From positions 1 to 7,397 of the forward strand of contig JAKSDN010001188.1 in assembly GCA_022360075.1 (NCBI GenBank): a stretch of 7,397 nucleotides of DNA, given 5' to 3'. A model generated the notes under the pieces. The model searched no databases. It saw only the letters and a list, made by a program, of their open reading frames with translations, and was not told where the DNA came from. The stretch comes from Kiloniellales bacterium (GTDB lineage Bacteria; Pseudomonadota; Alphaproteobacteria; Kiloniellales; JAKSDN01). The translations under genes and the position numbers were made by a program. Below are positions 1 to 5,188 of the stretch, piece after piece (the first letter of the stretch is position 1; the number at the start of each line of letters is the position of its first letter).

Positions 1-543
1 CACCGCGCTTTTCAGATCCGGCTTGTTCTCGGCGAGCCACTGCACGCCGGTGACGTTGTAGATCGGATGCACCTCGCAGGGCGCGATCAGGAATGGCGTG
101 TCCGGCGTCAGGTCGCTCGGCAGCAGGGTCGAGACCAGCATGCGCGCCTTGTTGGCGATCGGCTGCACGGCCGGCCAGGTGTCGCCGCCGAGCATCATGA
201 TGAACTTGACCTCGTCCTCGAAGATCAGCTTCTGGGCGCCGGTGCGCGCCTTGTCCGGCGCGTACTCGTTGTCGTAGGAGACCATCTCGACCATGAAGCG
301 CTTGCCGGCGATGTCGATGCCGCCGGCGGCGTTCACCTGCTCGGCCCAGATCTGGCAGCCGTAGAGCCCCGGCAGGCCCCAGGCCGCGACCTCACCGGTC
401 AGCGGCGCCAGGAAGCCGATCTTGACGGTGTCGGCGGCCTGGGCGAAGCGCGGCACGTTGGCGCTGGCCAGCGCCGCGGCGGCGGCGGTCGTGCCCAGGA
501 ACTCGCGGCGGCCGATCCGCCGGCCGGCAAATCTCGATGGCAT
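1..543 (-). CDS. ABC transporter substrate-binding protein, branched-chain amino acid type, Tat-exported (N-terminal part only)
   Basis: Periplasmic ligand-binding component of an ABC importer of the Leu/Ile/Val-binding (type 1 periplasmic binding fold) family. Only the first 181 residues are present; the gene runs off the left edge. ATG at 543 is preceded by AGGGAG about 8 nt upstream. The N-terminus carries a twin-arginine signal: GRREFLG at residues 11-17, then an Ala-rich stretch (about 18-28) and a probable cleavage site after AQA (34-36). The mature protein starts with DTVKIGFLAPLTGEVAAWG, the usual first strand and ligand loop of this family. VNAAGGIDIAGK, SYDNEYAPDKA and MMLGGDTWPAVQPIANK follow at the expected spacing. 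Family knowledge says such proteins bind amino acids, amides, urea or aromatic acids; the ligand here cannot be assigned. It is divergent from the FMO gene across a 615-bp gap, so shared control is possible. Permease and ATPase genes are not in the window. Confidence 0.9.
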   Translation of the reverse strand, partial: MPSRFAGRRIGRREFLGTTAAAAALASANVPRFAQAADTVKIGFLAPLTGEVAAWGLPGLYGCQIWAEQVNAAGGIDIAGKRFMVEMVSYDNEYAPDKARTGAQKLIFEDEVKFIMMLGGDTWPAVQPIANKARMLVSTLLPSDLTPDTPFLIAPCEVHPIYNVTGVQWLAENKPDLKSAV

Positions 544-697
544 GGTGGTTCTCCCTGTTGTTGTCCCAAGCGATGCGACGATCGAGGCCGCGCCCGCCAG
601 GGAGCGCGGTCGTCGTGGCTTGGCCTTCCCCCTTCGCCCGCGGCGCTTTCCGATCTGAGCGGAGCGCAGGTGTTCTACGCGGGTGGTGCGAAACGGA

Positions 698-727
698 AGT
701 CTATGCCCTTCTGCACCAATTCTTCAA
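698..727 (-). promoter_or_regulatory. candidate sigma-70 promoter for the substrate-binding protein gene
   Basis: On the minus strand, TTGAAG (722-727) and TAGACT (698-703) are separated by 18 nt and match 4 of 6 bases each of the -35 and -10 consensus. This would start transcription near 691 and give a leader of about 150 nt. The spacer contains GAATTGGTGCA, a relative of the GAAYTGGTTGCACC boxes found nearby on the other strand, so an operator overlapping the promoter is conceivable. This is pattern matching only. Confidence 0.3.
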
Positions 728-735
728 CCACTTTG

Positions 736-761
736 GCAACTGGTTTCGAACTGGTTGCACC
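736..761 (+). repeat. repeat box 1 within a near-palindromic element
   Basis: GAACTGGTTGCACC at 748-761 matches 13 of 14 bases with GAATTGGTTGCACC at 945-958. It sits in a short tandem, AACTGGTTTCG followed by AACTGGTTGCA, flanked by GCAAC (736-740) and GTTGC (754-758) around a central TTCGAA. A degenerate inverted relative, TGGTTGAAGAATTGGTGCAG, reads on the minus strand at 711-730. Such arrangement resembles a transcription-factor binding array, but no specific regulator is identified. Confidence 0.4.
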
Positions 762-799
762 GCGGGAATGAAACCACGGGCTCAACGGATAGATCGCGT

Positions 800-818
800 T
801 GGTGGCACGGGACCACCA
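800..818. repeat. short inverted repeat TGGTGG-N7-CCACCA
   Basis: A perfect 6-bp stem with a 7-nt CACGGGA loop in the middle of the divergent gap. It could be a protein-binding dyad or a chance hairpin; there is no T-run after it, so it is not a typical terminator. Confidence 0.3.
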
Positions 819-944
819 GCGGCCATTCTATAAGCAAATTCAAAAGAATCCGGAGAAAGCTTGGAGAACGAACGTTCGCGCTGCCGTGGGCTCCGAAACG
901 CAAATTGGACAAAGAGCGGTGCGAGATGGTCATTCGAAAGCTCA

Positions 945-958
945 GAATTGGTTGCACC
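945..958 (+). repeat. repeat box 2 (GAATTGGTTGCACC)
   Basis: Second copy of the 14-base box, same orientation as the one at 748-761, with 13 of 14 identical. Both copies are preceded by a GGTGCGA sequence (685-691 and 918-924) and by TTCGAA (745-750 and 934-939), so a longer, degenerate duplication is possible. It lies about 200 bp upstream of the FMO start. Confidence 0.4.
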
Positions 959-1147
959 TATCTTGCGCGCATTTCAGCAGTCGGATACAAACGGGGGCCG
1001 AGCTGCCGGGGTTGGTTGGTCGATCGACAGCGTGAGATGCCGCTTCCAACCAGAAGGCTCAAAGAGGCGACGACCGGTCCGGGGACGCTCAAAAGCGGGG
1101 TCGAGCGGGAAGAGCCCGACTCTTAAGACAACACCACGGGAGAACAG

Positions 1148-1154
1148 AGGAGGG
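1148..1154 (+). promoter_or_regulatory. strong ribosome binding site of the FMO gene
   Basis: AGGAGGG ends 4 nt before the ATG at 1159. It is a near-perfect anti-SD complement and fixes the start of the monooxygenase, whose dinucleotide-binding motif begins at residue 4, as usual for this family. Confidence 0.8.
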
Positions 1155-1158
1155 TAGA

Positions 1159-2502
1159 ATGACGACTCGCGTCGCCATCATCGGCGCCGGCCCCTGCGGC
1201 CTTGCGCAGCTCCAAGCCTTCGCGCGGGCGCGCGAGAAGGGCGCCGAGATTCCGGAGATCGTCTGTTTCGAGCGACAGAGCGATTGGGGCGGTCTGTGGA
1301 ACTTCACCTGGCGCACCGGCACCGACGAGCACGGCGAGCCGGTCCACACCAGCATGTACCGCTATCTCTGGTCGAACGGTCCCAAGGAGTGCCTGGAGTT
1401 CGCCGACTACACCTTCGACGAGCACTTCAAGCAGCCGATCCCCTCCTTCCCGCCGCGCGAGGTCCTGCAGGACTACATCGTCGGCCGCGCCAAGCAGAGC
1501 GGCGTGCGCCAGTACATCCGCTTCGGCACGGCGGTCCGCCATGTCACCTATGACGAGGCCTCCGGTCAGTTCAGCGTTACCGTCGAAGACCTGAACGCCG
1601 GCAAGCAGAGCAACGAGAGCTTCGATCACGTCGTCGTCTCGACCGGACACTTCTCGGTGCCGAACATCCCCTATTTCGAGGGCGTCGAGACCTTCCCCGG
1701 GCGCGTGCTGCACGCCCACGACTTCCGCGAGGCGCGCGAGTTCGTCGGCCAGAACCTTCTGGTTGTCGGCAGCAGCTACTCCGCCGAGGACATCGGCCTG
1801 CAGTGCCACAAGTACGGCGCCAAGTCGGTGACCTTCAGCTATCGCAGCGGCGCGATGGGCTTCAAGTGGCCGGAAACCATGGAGGAGCGGCCGCTGCTGA
1901 CCCGACTCGACGACAAGACGGCGCACTTCAAGGACGGCAGCAGCAGGGAAATCGACGCCATCATCCTCTGCACCGGCTACCTGCACACCTTCCCTTTCCT
2001 CGAGGACAGCCTGCGGCTCAGGACCCACAACCGACTCTATCCACCGGGCCTCTACAAGGGCGTCGTCTGGCTCGACAACCCCAAGCTCATGTACCTGGGC
2101 ATGCAGGACCAGTACTACACCTTCAACATGTTCGACGCCCAGGCCTGGTACGCGCGCGACGTCATGCTCGGCCGCATCGCCTTGCCGTCAGCCGACGAGA
2201 TGGCCAAGGATGCCGCGGCCTGGGTGGCGCGCGAGGAGAAGCTCGAGGATCCCTTCCAGGATATCGCCTTCCAGACCGACTACACCAAGGACCTGGTCGC
2301 GCCCACGGACTACCCGGCGATCGACCTCGACATGGTGGCCGAGCTCTTCAATGAATGGGAGCACGACAAGGAGGACAGCATCGTCGGCTACCGCAACAAG
2401 GCCTTCAAGTCGCCCTGCACCGGCACCCAAGCACCGGTCCATCACACGCCCTGGTTCAAGGAAATGGACGACTCCATGGCGTGTTTCTTGCGGAGCAAGT
2501 AG
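1159..2502 (+). CDS. tmm: flavin-containing monooxygenase, probably trimethylamine monooxygenase (Tmm)
   Basis: Cytosolic FAD- and NADPH-dependent monooxygenase expected to oxidise trimethylamine to trimethylamine N-oxide; 447 residues, the usual length of bacterial Tmm. Seen: the FAD Rossmann motif [11 protein letters not shown] (5-15); [10 protein letters not shown] (43-52); [12 protein letters not shown] (66-77); the FMO signature F-x-G-x3-H-x3-F at 179-189; the NADP-binding segment [12 protein letters not shown] (202-213), in which the second glycine motif is degenerate as in Tmm; CTGY (271-274); [19 protein letters not shown] (312-330); and a C-terminal [12 protein letters not shown] (421-432). 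From memory, Tyr207, Asp317 and the Asn of WSNGPK (Asn73) correspond to residues shown to matter in Roseovarius Tmm and Methylophaga FMO. Similarity to marine Roseobacter Tmm runs along the whole length. The usual companions (TMAO demethylase tdm, TMAO transporter tmo genes) are not seen. Other small amines or sulfides could be substrates, since these enzymes are promiscuous. Confidence 0.88.
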   Translation: MTTRVAIIGAGPCGLAQLQAFARAREKGAEIPEIVCFERQSDWGGLWNFTWRTGTDEHGEPVHTSMYRYLWSNGPKECLEFADYTFDEHFKQPIPSFPPREVLQDYIVGRAKQSGVRQYIRFGTAVRHVTYDEASGQFSVTVEDLNAGKQSNESFDHVVVSTGHFSVPNIPYFEGVETFPGRVLHAHDFREAREFVGQNLLVVGSSYSAEDIGLQCHKYGAKSVTFSYRSGAMGFKWPETMEERPLLTRLDDKTAHFKDGSSREIDAIILCTGYLHTFPFLEDSLRLRTHNRLYPPGLYKGVVWLDNPKLMYLGMQDQYYTFNMFDAQAWYARDVMLGRIALPSADEMAKDAAAWVAREEKLEDPFQDIAFQTDYTKDLVAPTDYPAIDLDMVAELFNEWEHDKEDSIVGYRNKAFKSPCTGTQAPVHHTPWFKEMDDSMACFLRSK

Positions 2503-2523
2503 GGGCCGCAGCGTCTAACCGCC

Positions 2524-2603
2524 CGTCGTTGCGAGCAACGCGAAGCAATCCAGAAGCCGCAGACACGGCGTCGCTGGATTGCTTCGCTGCGCTCGCAATG
2601 ACG
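2524..2603. repeat. dispersed-type palindromic repeat in the convergent gap; possible bidirectional terminator
   Basis: The left arm (2524-2553) and the reverse complement of the right arm (2574-2603) agree at 26 of 30 positions, with a 20-nt loop. The arms contain TTGCGAGC and CGAAGCAATCCAG, which I recognise as a palindromic repeat scattered in intergenic regions of many proteobacteria (REP/MITE-like). It fills most of the 117-bp gap between the convergent FMO and Rieske genes, so its transcript would fold into a long stem that could stop or stabilise both messages. Confidence 0.8.
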
Positions 2604-2619
2604 AGTTCCTTCACCGCCC

Positions 2620-3684
2620 TCAAGACATCCAGTGCAGCGTCTTTTCTTTCAGCGGATTCTGGAAGTCGCGGTCTTCCTCCTGCGCCCTCAGCCACTCGCG
2701 CTTGAGGCGGAAGAACCACTTGGCCTGGGTGTCGGCATCATCGACCAGGGTCAGGCTCGGCGCGTGGGCTAGGCCCTCCTGCTGCTTGATCACCATGTCC
2801 AGGTCTTGCTCGAGGAAGATGCCGGCAAGCTTCTTGGCGAGCGGCTTGAAAGGCGCGAGCCAGCCGGGCGTCCAGTAGAGGCACTGGTGCACCTCGGTCT
2901 GGCCGGCCGTGAGCGGCGTGATCGCGGTCAGCGCCACGGCGCTGTGCCGGGTGCCCTGGATATGCTCGATGCGGATGCCGGGCAGGCTGTAGGTGATCTC
3001 CGTCGAGACCTCGTCGCCGAGCAGCTTGTAGGCCCGGTTCTCCGGCGGCAGGCGATGGCGCTTCATGCGCCAGCCGAGCGGCGCGGGCTCGAAGTGCTTC
3101 TCCTTCTGGCGCAGCTGCCGGGCCTTGCGCTTCCACCACCAGGAGGTGTGGACGAAGGCGGCATGGGTCGGATCCATCAGGCCGTAGGCGGCGTGGTCGG
3201 CGTCGCAGGGAAACAGCCGCGACAGCGAGATCTGCGGCGGCGCCTCGGCCATGTCCGGGACCTGCGGCACCGGCGGCAACGCCACGCCGTTGCCTTCGCT
3301 CGCCCGCGCCTTTTCGTCGCCGATGAAGACCCAGATGTTGCCCTGGACCTCGCGGCAGGGATAGGCCCGGGTCTTGATCCGGCCGACCTCGAAGTCCTGG
3401 CCCGGCACCAGCGAGGGAATGGCCGTGCAGCGGCCATCCGTGGCGAAGCGCCAGCCGTGATAGCAGCAGGCGACCTCGCGGCCGTCGAAGTCGCCGTAGC
3501 TGAGCGGCACGCCGCGATGCGGACAGACGTCGCACAAGGCGAAGACCCCGCCGCCGGTCTCGCGGCCGAGCAGCAGCGGCTCGCCCATGATTTGCTTGGC
3601 GCGCATCCGGCCGGGCTTCAGCGCCGCGCCGGGCATCACCAGATACCAGAATTTCCGGAGCAGCGGCGTGCCGCTATCGAGCAT
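2620..3684 (-). CDS. Rieske [2Fe-2S] non-haem iron oxygenase, substrate unknown
   Basis: Oxygenase alpha-subunit type protein of 354 residues, similar in size to VanA and other PaO-like enzymes. Rieske cluster ligands: CPH at 54-56 and CCYHGW at 72-77 (Cys54, His56, Cys73, His76). Mononuclear iron site: D-x2-H-x4-H with Asp171 (bridging), His174 and His179, followed by SWWWKRKAR; the third ligand is probably an acidic residue in FLEQDLDM (about 290-297). The C-terminus DADTQAKW...TLHWMS matches what I recall of a common but uncharacterised alphaproteobacterial/cyanobacterial family, so the gene looks complete. The CYHGWRF form and the length argue against the carnitine or glycine-betaine monooxygenase branch. 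I chose ATG at 3684 because GGGGAGAGGG lies just upstream; an in-frame ATG at 3720 has no ribosome binding site and would precede the likely -10. No reductase or ferredoxin gene is nearby, so electrons must come from elsewhere. Confidence 0.88.
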   Translation of the reverse strand: MLDSGTPLLRKFWYLVMPGAALKPGRMRAKQIMGEPLLLGRETGGGVFALCDVCPHRGVPLSYGDFDGREVACCYHGWRFATDGRCTAIPSLVPGQDFEVGRIKTRAYPCREVQGNIWVFIGDEKARASEGNGVALPPVPQVPDMAEAPPQISLSRLFPCDADHAAYGLMDPTHAAFVHTSWWWKRKARQLRQKEKHFEPAPLGWRMKRHRLPPENRAYKLLGDEVSTEITYSLPGIRIEHIQGTRHSAVALTAITPLTAGQTEVHQCLYWTPGWLAPFKPLAKKLAGIFLEQDLDMVIKQQEGLAHAPSLTLVDDADTQAKWFFRLKREWLRAQEEDRDFQNPLKEKTLHWMS

Positions 3685-3705
3685 GGTCCCTCTCCCCGGC
3701 GCTGC

Positions 3706-3714
3706 CTTATCACA
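3706..3714 (-). promoter_or_regulatory. candidate extended -10 promoter for the Rieske gene
   Basis: TGTGATAAG on the minus strand resembles an extended -10 (TGnTATAAT). It would start transcription near 3699, about 15 nt before the ATG at 3684 and after the upstream ATG at 3720, supporting the shorter protein. No good -35 is visible. Confidence 0.3.
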
Positions 3715-3726
3715 GGCCATCGGCGA

Positions 3727-3757
3727 TTGCGACCGCGCCCGCCTCGGCCCATATAGA
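3727..3757 (+). promoter_or_regulatory. candidate promoter for the ykvA-pcm pair, possibly leaderless
   Basis: TATAGA (3752-3757) lies only 4 nt before the ATG at 3762, with TTGCGA (3727-3732) 19 nt further upstream. If used, transcription would begin at or next to the start codon, giving a leaderless message; the only Shine-Dalgarno-like element is a weak GAGA. The spacing is long, so this is tentative. Confidence 0.25.
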
Positions 3758-3761
3758 GACC

Positions 3762-4139
3762 ATGACGGGTACAGACCTCGAGCCAGTCGATCCGGACAAG
3801 TACCAGCGCGATAAGGCGAAAGTCGAGGCCGGCTTCTGGGACAAGCTGCGCCGCAGCATCGGCCGCGTGCCCTTCGCCGAGGATGCCGTGGCGTCCTACT
3901 ACTGCGCCGTCGATCCGCAGACGCCGCTCCAGGTCAAGGCGATCCTGATGGGCGCCCTGGCCTATTTCATCGTGCCCGCGGACATGATTCCGGATTTCAT
4001 CGCCATGCTCGGCTTCACCGACGATGCCGCCGTCATCGCCGCCGCCATTCGCACGGTCCTGCCCCATGTCGGCGAGCGCCACCGAATCCGGGCCCGCGCC
4101 GCCCTGGAGGGCGAGCGCCTCGATGAGCCGGCCGCGTGA
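3762..4139 (+). CDS. YkvA/DUF1232 family small membrane protein
   Basis: A 125-residue protein of unknown function. The DUF1232 core spans about residues 55-92 and includes the family hallmark YFIVPADMIPDFIAMLGFTD (68-87), one hydrophobic membrane segment in which the paired Pro-x-Asp and Pro-Asp steps are conserved, followed by DAAVIAAAI. The N-terminal 45 residues are charged and probably cytosolic, and the C-terminal tail is Arg/Glu-rich. The length is typical. It starts 77 nt from the divergent Rieske gene and ends 57 nt before the isoaspartyl methyltransferase gene on the same strand, so the two are likely co-transcribed. Family members are widespread and have no established biochemical role; I infer none. 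Confidence 0.87.
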   Translation: MTGTDLEPVDPDKYQRDKAKVEAGFWDKLRRSIGRVPFAEDAVASYYCAVDPQTPLQVKAILMGALAYFIVPADMIPDFIAMLGFTDDAAVIAAAIRTVLPHVGERHRIRARAALEGERLDEPAA

Positions 4140-4196
4140 GCGGGTTGCCCACAAGTTCCACACCTTCGGCAGGGACGCTTGGGATAGACTGAGGCC

Positions 4197-4883
4197 ATGG
4201 CCGAGTTCGACGAGCCGAACGAAGACGACTTCGCCGAGTTGAGGCGCGGCATGGTCCGGCTGATCGCCGCCTATGCCGAGCTGAGCGGCGAGCAGACCCT
4301 GAAGCGGCAGCTCGACCCGCGGGTCCTGGCGGTGATGGAGCGCATCCCGCGCCACGCCTTCGTCCCGGTCGAGATCCGGCCCTATGCCTACGCCGACGGG
4401 CCGCTACCGATCGGCTGCGGCAAGACCGTCTCCCAGCCCTTCATCGTGGCCCTGATGACCGACCTGCTGGAGCTCAGCGAAGCGGACCGGGTCCTGGAGA
4501 TCGGCACCGGCCTCGGCTATCACGCGGCGGTCATGGCGGCCCTGGCGCAGGAGCTTTACAGTGTCGAGATCATCGAGGAGCTGGCCGGCCAGGCCGAGCG
4601 CCGCCTGGGCGAGCTCGGCGCCGCCAACATCCGCTTTCGGCTGGGCGACGGCTATTACGGCTGGCCCGACCACGGGCCCTACGACAAGATCCTGGTGGCC
4701 GCCGCCAACGAGCTGGTCCCACCGCCCCTGATCGAGCAGCTCAAGCCGGGCGGCCGCATGGTCGTGCCGACGGGCCTGGAGCAGGAACAGAAGCTGACCC
4801 TGGTCGAAAAGGACCTCTCCGGTCACCTGGAGCTGCGCGAGATCCTGCCGGTCACCTTCGCCGCGATGGTGCGCAGTCACTAA
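4197..4883 (+). CDS. pcm: protein-L-isoaspartate O-methyltransferase
   Basis: Cytosolic repair enzyme that methylates, with S-adenosylmethionine, the abnormal L-isoaspartyl residues formed in ageing proteins so that they can revert to aspartate. It has 228 residues (E. coli Pcm has 208). Seen: PRHAFVP (51-57); LPIGCGKTVSQPFIVALMTD (70-89), containing the SQP active-site motif; SAM motif I VLEIGTGLGY (99-108); acidic SVEIIEEL (122-129), the likely ribose-binding Glu; GDGYYGWPDHGPYDKILVAA (150-169); and LKPGGRMVVPTG (182-193). The family usually reads GQTISQP and EIGTGSGYQ, so Cys74/Lys76 and Leu106/His109 are deviations. Compared with E. coli there is an acidic N-terminal extension; ATG at 4251 (Met19), with GAGG upstream, is an alternative start giving 210 residues. 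The end FAAMVRSH differs from the usual FVPL-type tail. It is likely in one transcription unit with the YkvA gene. Confidence 0.93.
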   Translation: MAEFDEPNEDDFAELRRGMVRLIAAYAELSGEQTLKRQLDPRVLAVMERIPRHAFVPVEIRPYAYADGPLPIGCGKTVSQPFIVALMTDLLELSEADRVLEIGTGLGYHAAVMAALAQELYSVEIIEELAGQAERRLGELGAANIRFRLGDGYYGWPDHGPYDKILVAAANELVPPPLIEQLKPGGRMVVPTGLEQEQKLTLVEKDLSGHLELREILPVTFAAMVRSH

Positions 4884-4887
4884 CGCC

Positions 4888-4910
4888 AGAGGTCGGTGAT
4901 CTCGCCTCTT
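4888..4910 (+). terminator. weak candidate terminator of pcm
   Basis: AGAGG(T)CG at 4888-4895 pairs with CGCCTCT at 4903-4909 (7 bp with one bulged T, 7-nt loop), 4 nt after the pcm stop codon, followed by TTGTGTTGCGTT. The T-run is broken, so termination may be only partial. Confidence 0.35.
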
Positions 4911-4958
4911 GTGTTGCGTTCAAGCGTGCCTGATCTCCCTTCGGTATCGTCCCCTCCT

Positions 4959-5073
4959 CCTCATCCTGAGCTTGTCGAAGGGTTCGGATACGAACCGAGC
5001 GCAGCTCTGGGTCGCTCCGGATTTGGCTCTTGCTCCGAGCAATCCTCACGCTTCGACAGGCTCAGCATGAAGG
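4959..5073. repeat. second dispersed-type palindromic repeat
   Basis: The left arm contains CATCCTGAGCTTGTCGAAG (4962-4980) and the right arm, CTTCGACAGGCTCAGCATG (5051-5069), is its reverse complement at 17 of 19 positions, with 70 nt between. The core TGAGCTTGTCGAAG is one I recognise from intergenic repeats in many proteobacterial genomes. The interior has its own perfect hairpin GGTTCG-GATA-CGAACC. The element lies between convergent genes and is unrelated in sequence to the repeat at 2524-2603. Confidence 0.7.
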
Positions 5074-5188
5074 CGATGGGGCGCAATACGCACAACGCAG
5101 CAGATGTCACGGTCAAGGATGCTCGTCATAAGGCGTTTTTGACCCGGCTGCGCTGGCCAACGCCGAGCTCAGATGAACGAAAGCTCTC

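Larger units (their letters stand above)
544..1158. other. long divergent intergenic region, no supported gene
   Basis: These 615 bases separate the divergent binding-protein and FMO genes. Reading frames exist on both strands, but none has a recognisable domain, codon bias or a convincing start, so I call no gene. Base composition shifts: positions 901-960 have 28 G+C of 60 by hand count against 39 of 60 in the coding stretch 1801-1860. The region holds a candidate minus-strand promoter, repeated GAAYTGGTTGCACC boxes, a TGGTGG/CCACCA hairpin at 800-818, a perfect 10-bp palindrome CGAACGTTCG at 869-878, and a small hairpin AAGAG-CCCGA-CTCTT at 1110-1124 shortly before the FMO ribosome binding site. 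I could not place a good sigma-70 promoter for the FMO gene. Confidence 0.7.
4884..5188. other. convergent intergenic region, no supported gene
   Basis: The 305 bases between pcm and the EamA permease contain a weak hairpin after the pcm stop, a palindromic repeat, an internal perfect hairpin GGTTCG-GATA-CGAACC (4981-4996), and a 6-bp GGTCAA/TTGACC inverted repeat (5111-5144). No reading frame on either strand has a recognisable product. Nothing further is seen in 5145-5188. Confidence 0.7.

Noticed and set aside
67..771. A 234-codon plus-strand frame over the binding-protein gene and its leader
   Set aside because: Antisense to the conserved binding-protein coding sequence, and its extension into the gap is not protein-like.
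741..966. A sigma-54 promoter (TGGCAC-N5-TTGC) near TGGTTTCGAACTGGTTGC or TGGTTGCACCTATCTTGC
   Set aside because: The GG-to-GC spacing is 13 bases in both cases instead of the required 10.
683..1126. A 147-codon plus-strand frame in the long divergent gap
   Set aside because: No Shine-Dalgarno sequence, no domain, and an amino-acid mix rich in Arg, Trp and Cys typical of translated non-coding DNA.
1123..2028. A 301-codon open frame on the minus strand, antisense to the FMO gene
   Set aside because: Low-complexity Val/Ala/Glu composition and no recognisable domain, opposite a clearly conserved FMO.
2524..2603. CRISPR-like repeat
   Set aside because: There are only two arms and they are inverted, not direct; there is no array or cas gene.
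2620..3684. Carnitine monooxygenase (CntA), which would make trimethylamine for the neighbouring Tmm
   Set aside because: The Rieske segment and C-terminal pattern look PaO/VanA-like rather than like the carnitine/glycine-betaine branch, and no CntB-type reductase is present.
2806..3756. A 316-codon open frame on the plus strand, antisense to the Rieske gene
   Set aside because: It is His/Arg/Ala-rich with no domain and lies opposite a gene with intact Rieske and iron-site motifs; it reflects high-GC codon use.
3636..4355. A 239-codon open frame on the minus strand covering the YkvA gene and parts of its neighbours
   Set aside because: It overlaps three supported genes and has no recognisable product; a by-product of GC bias.
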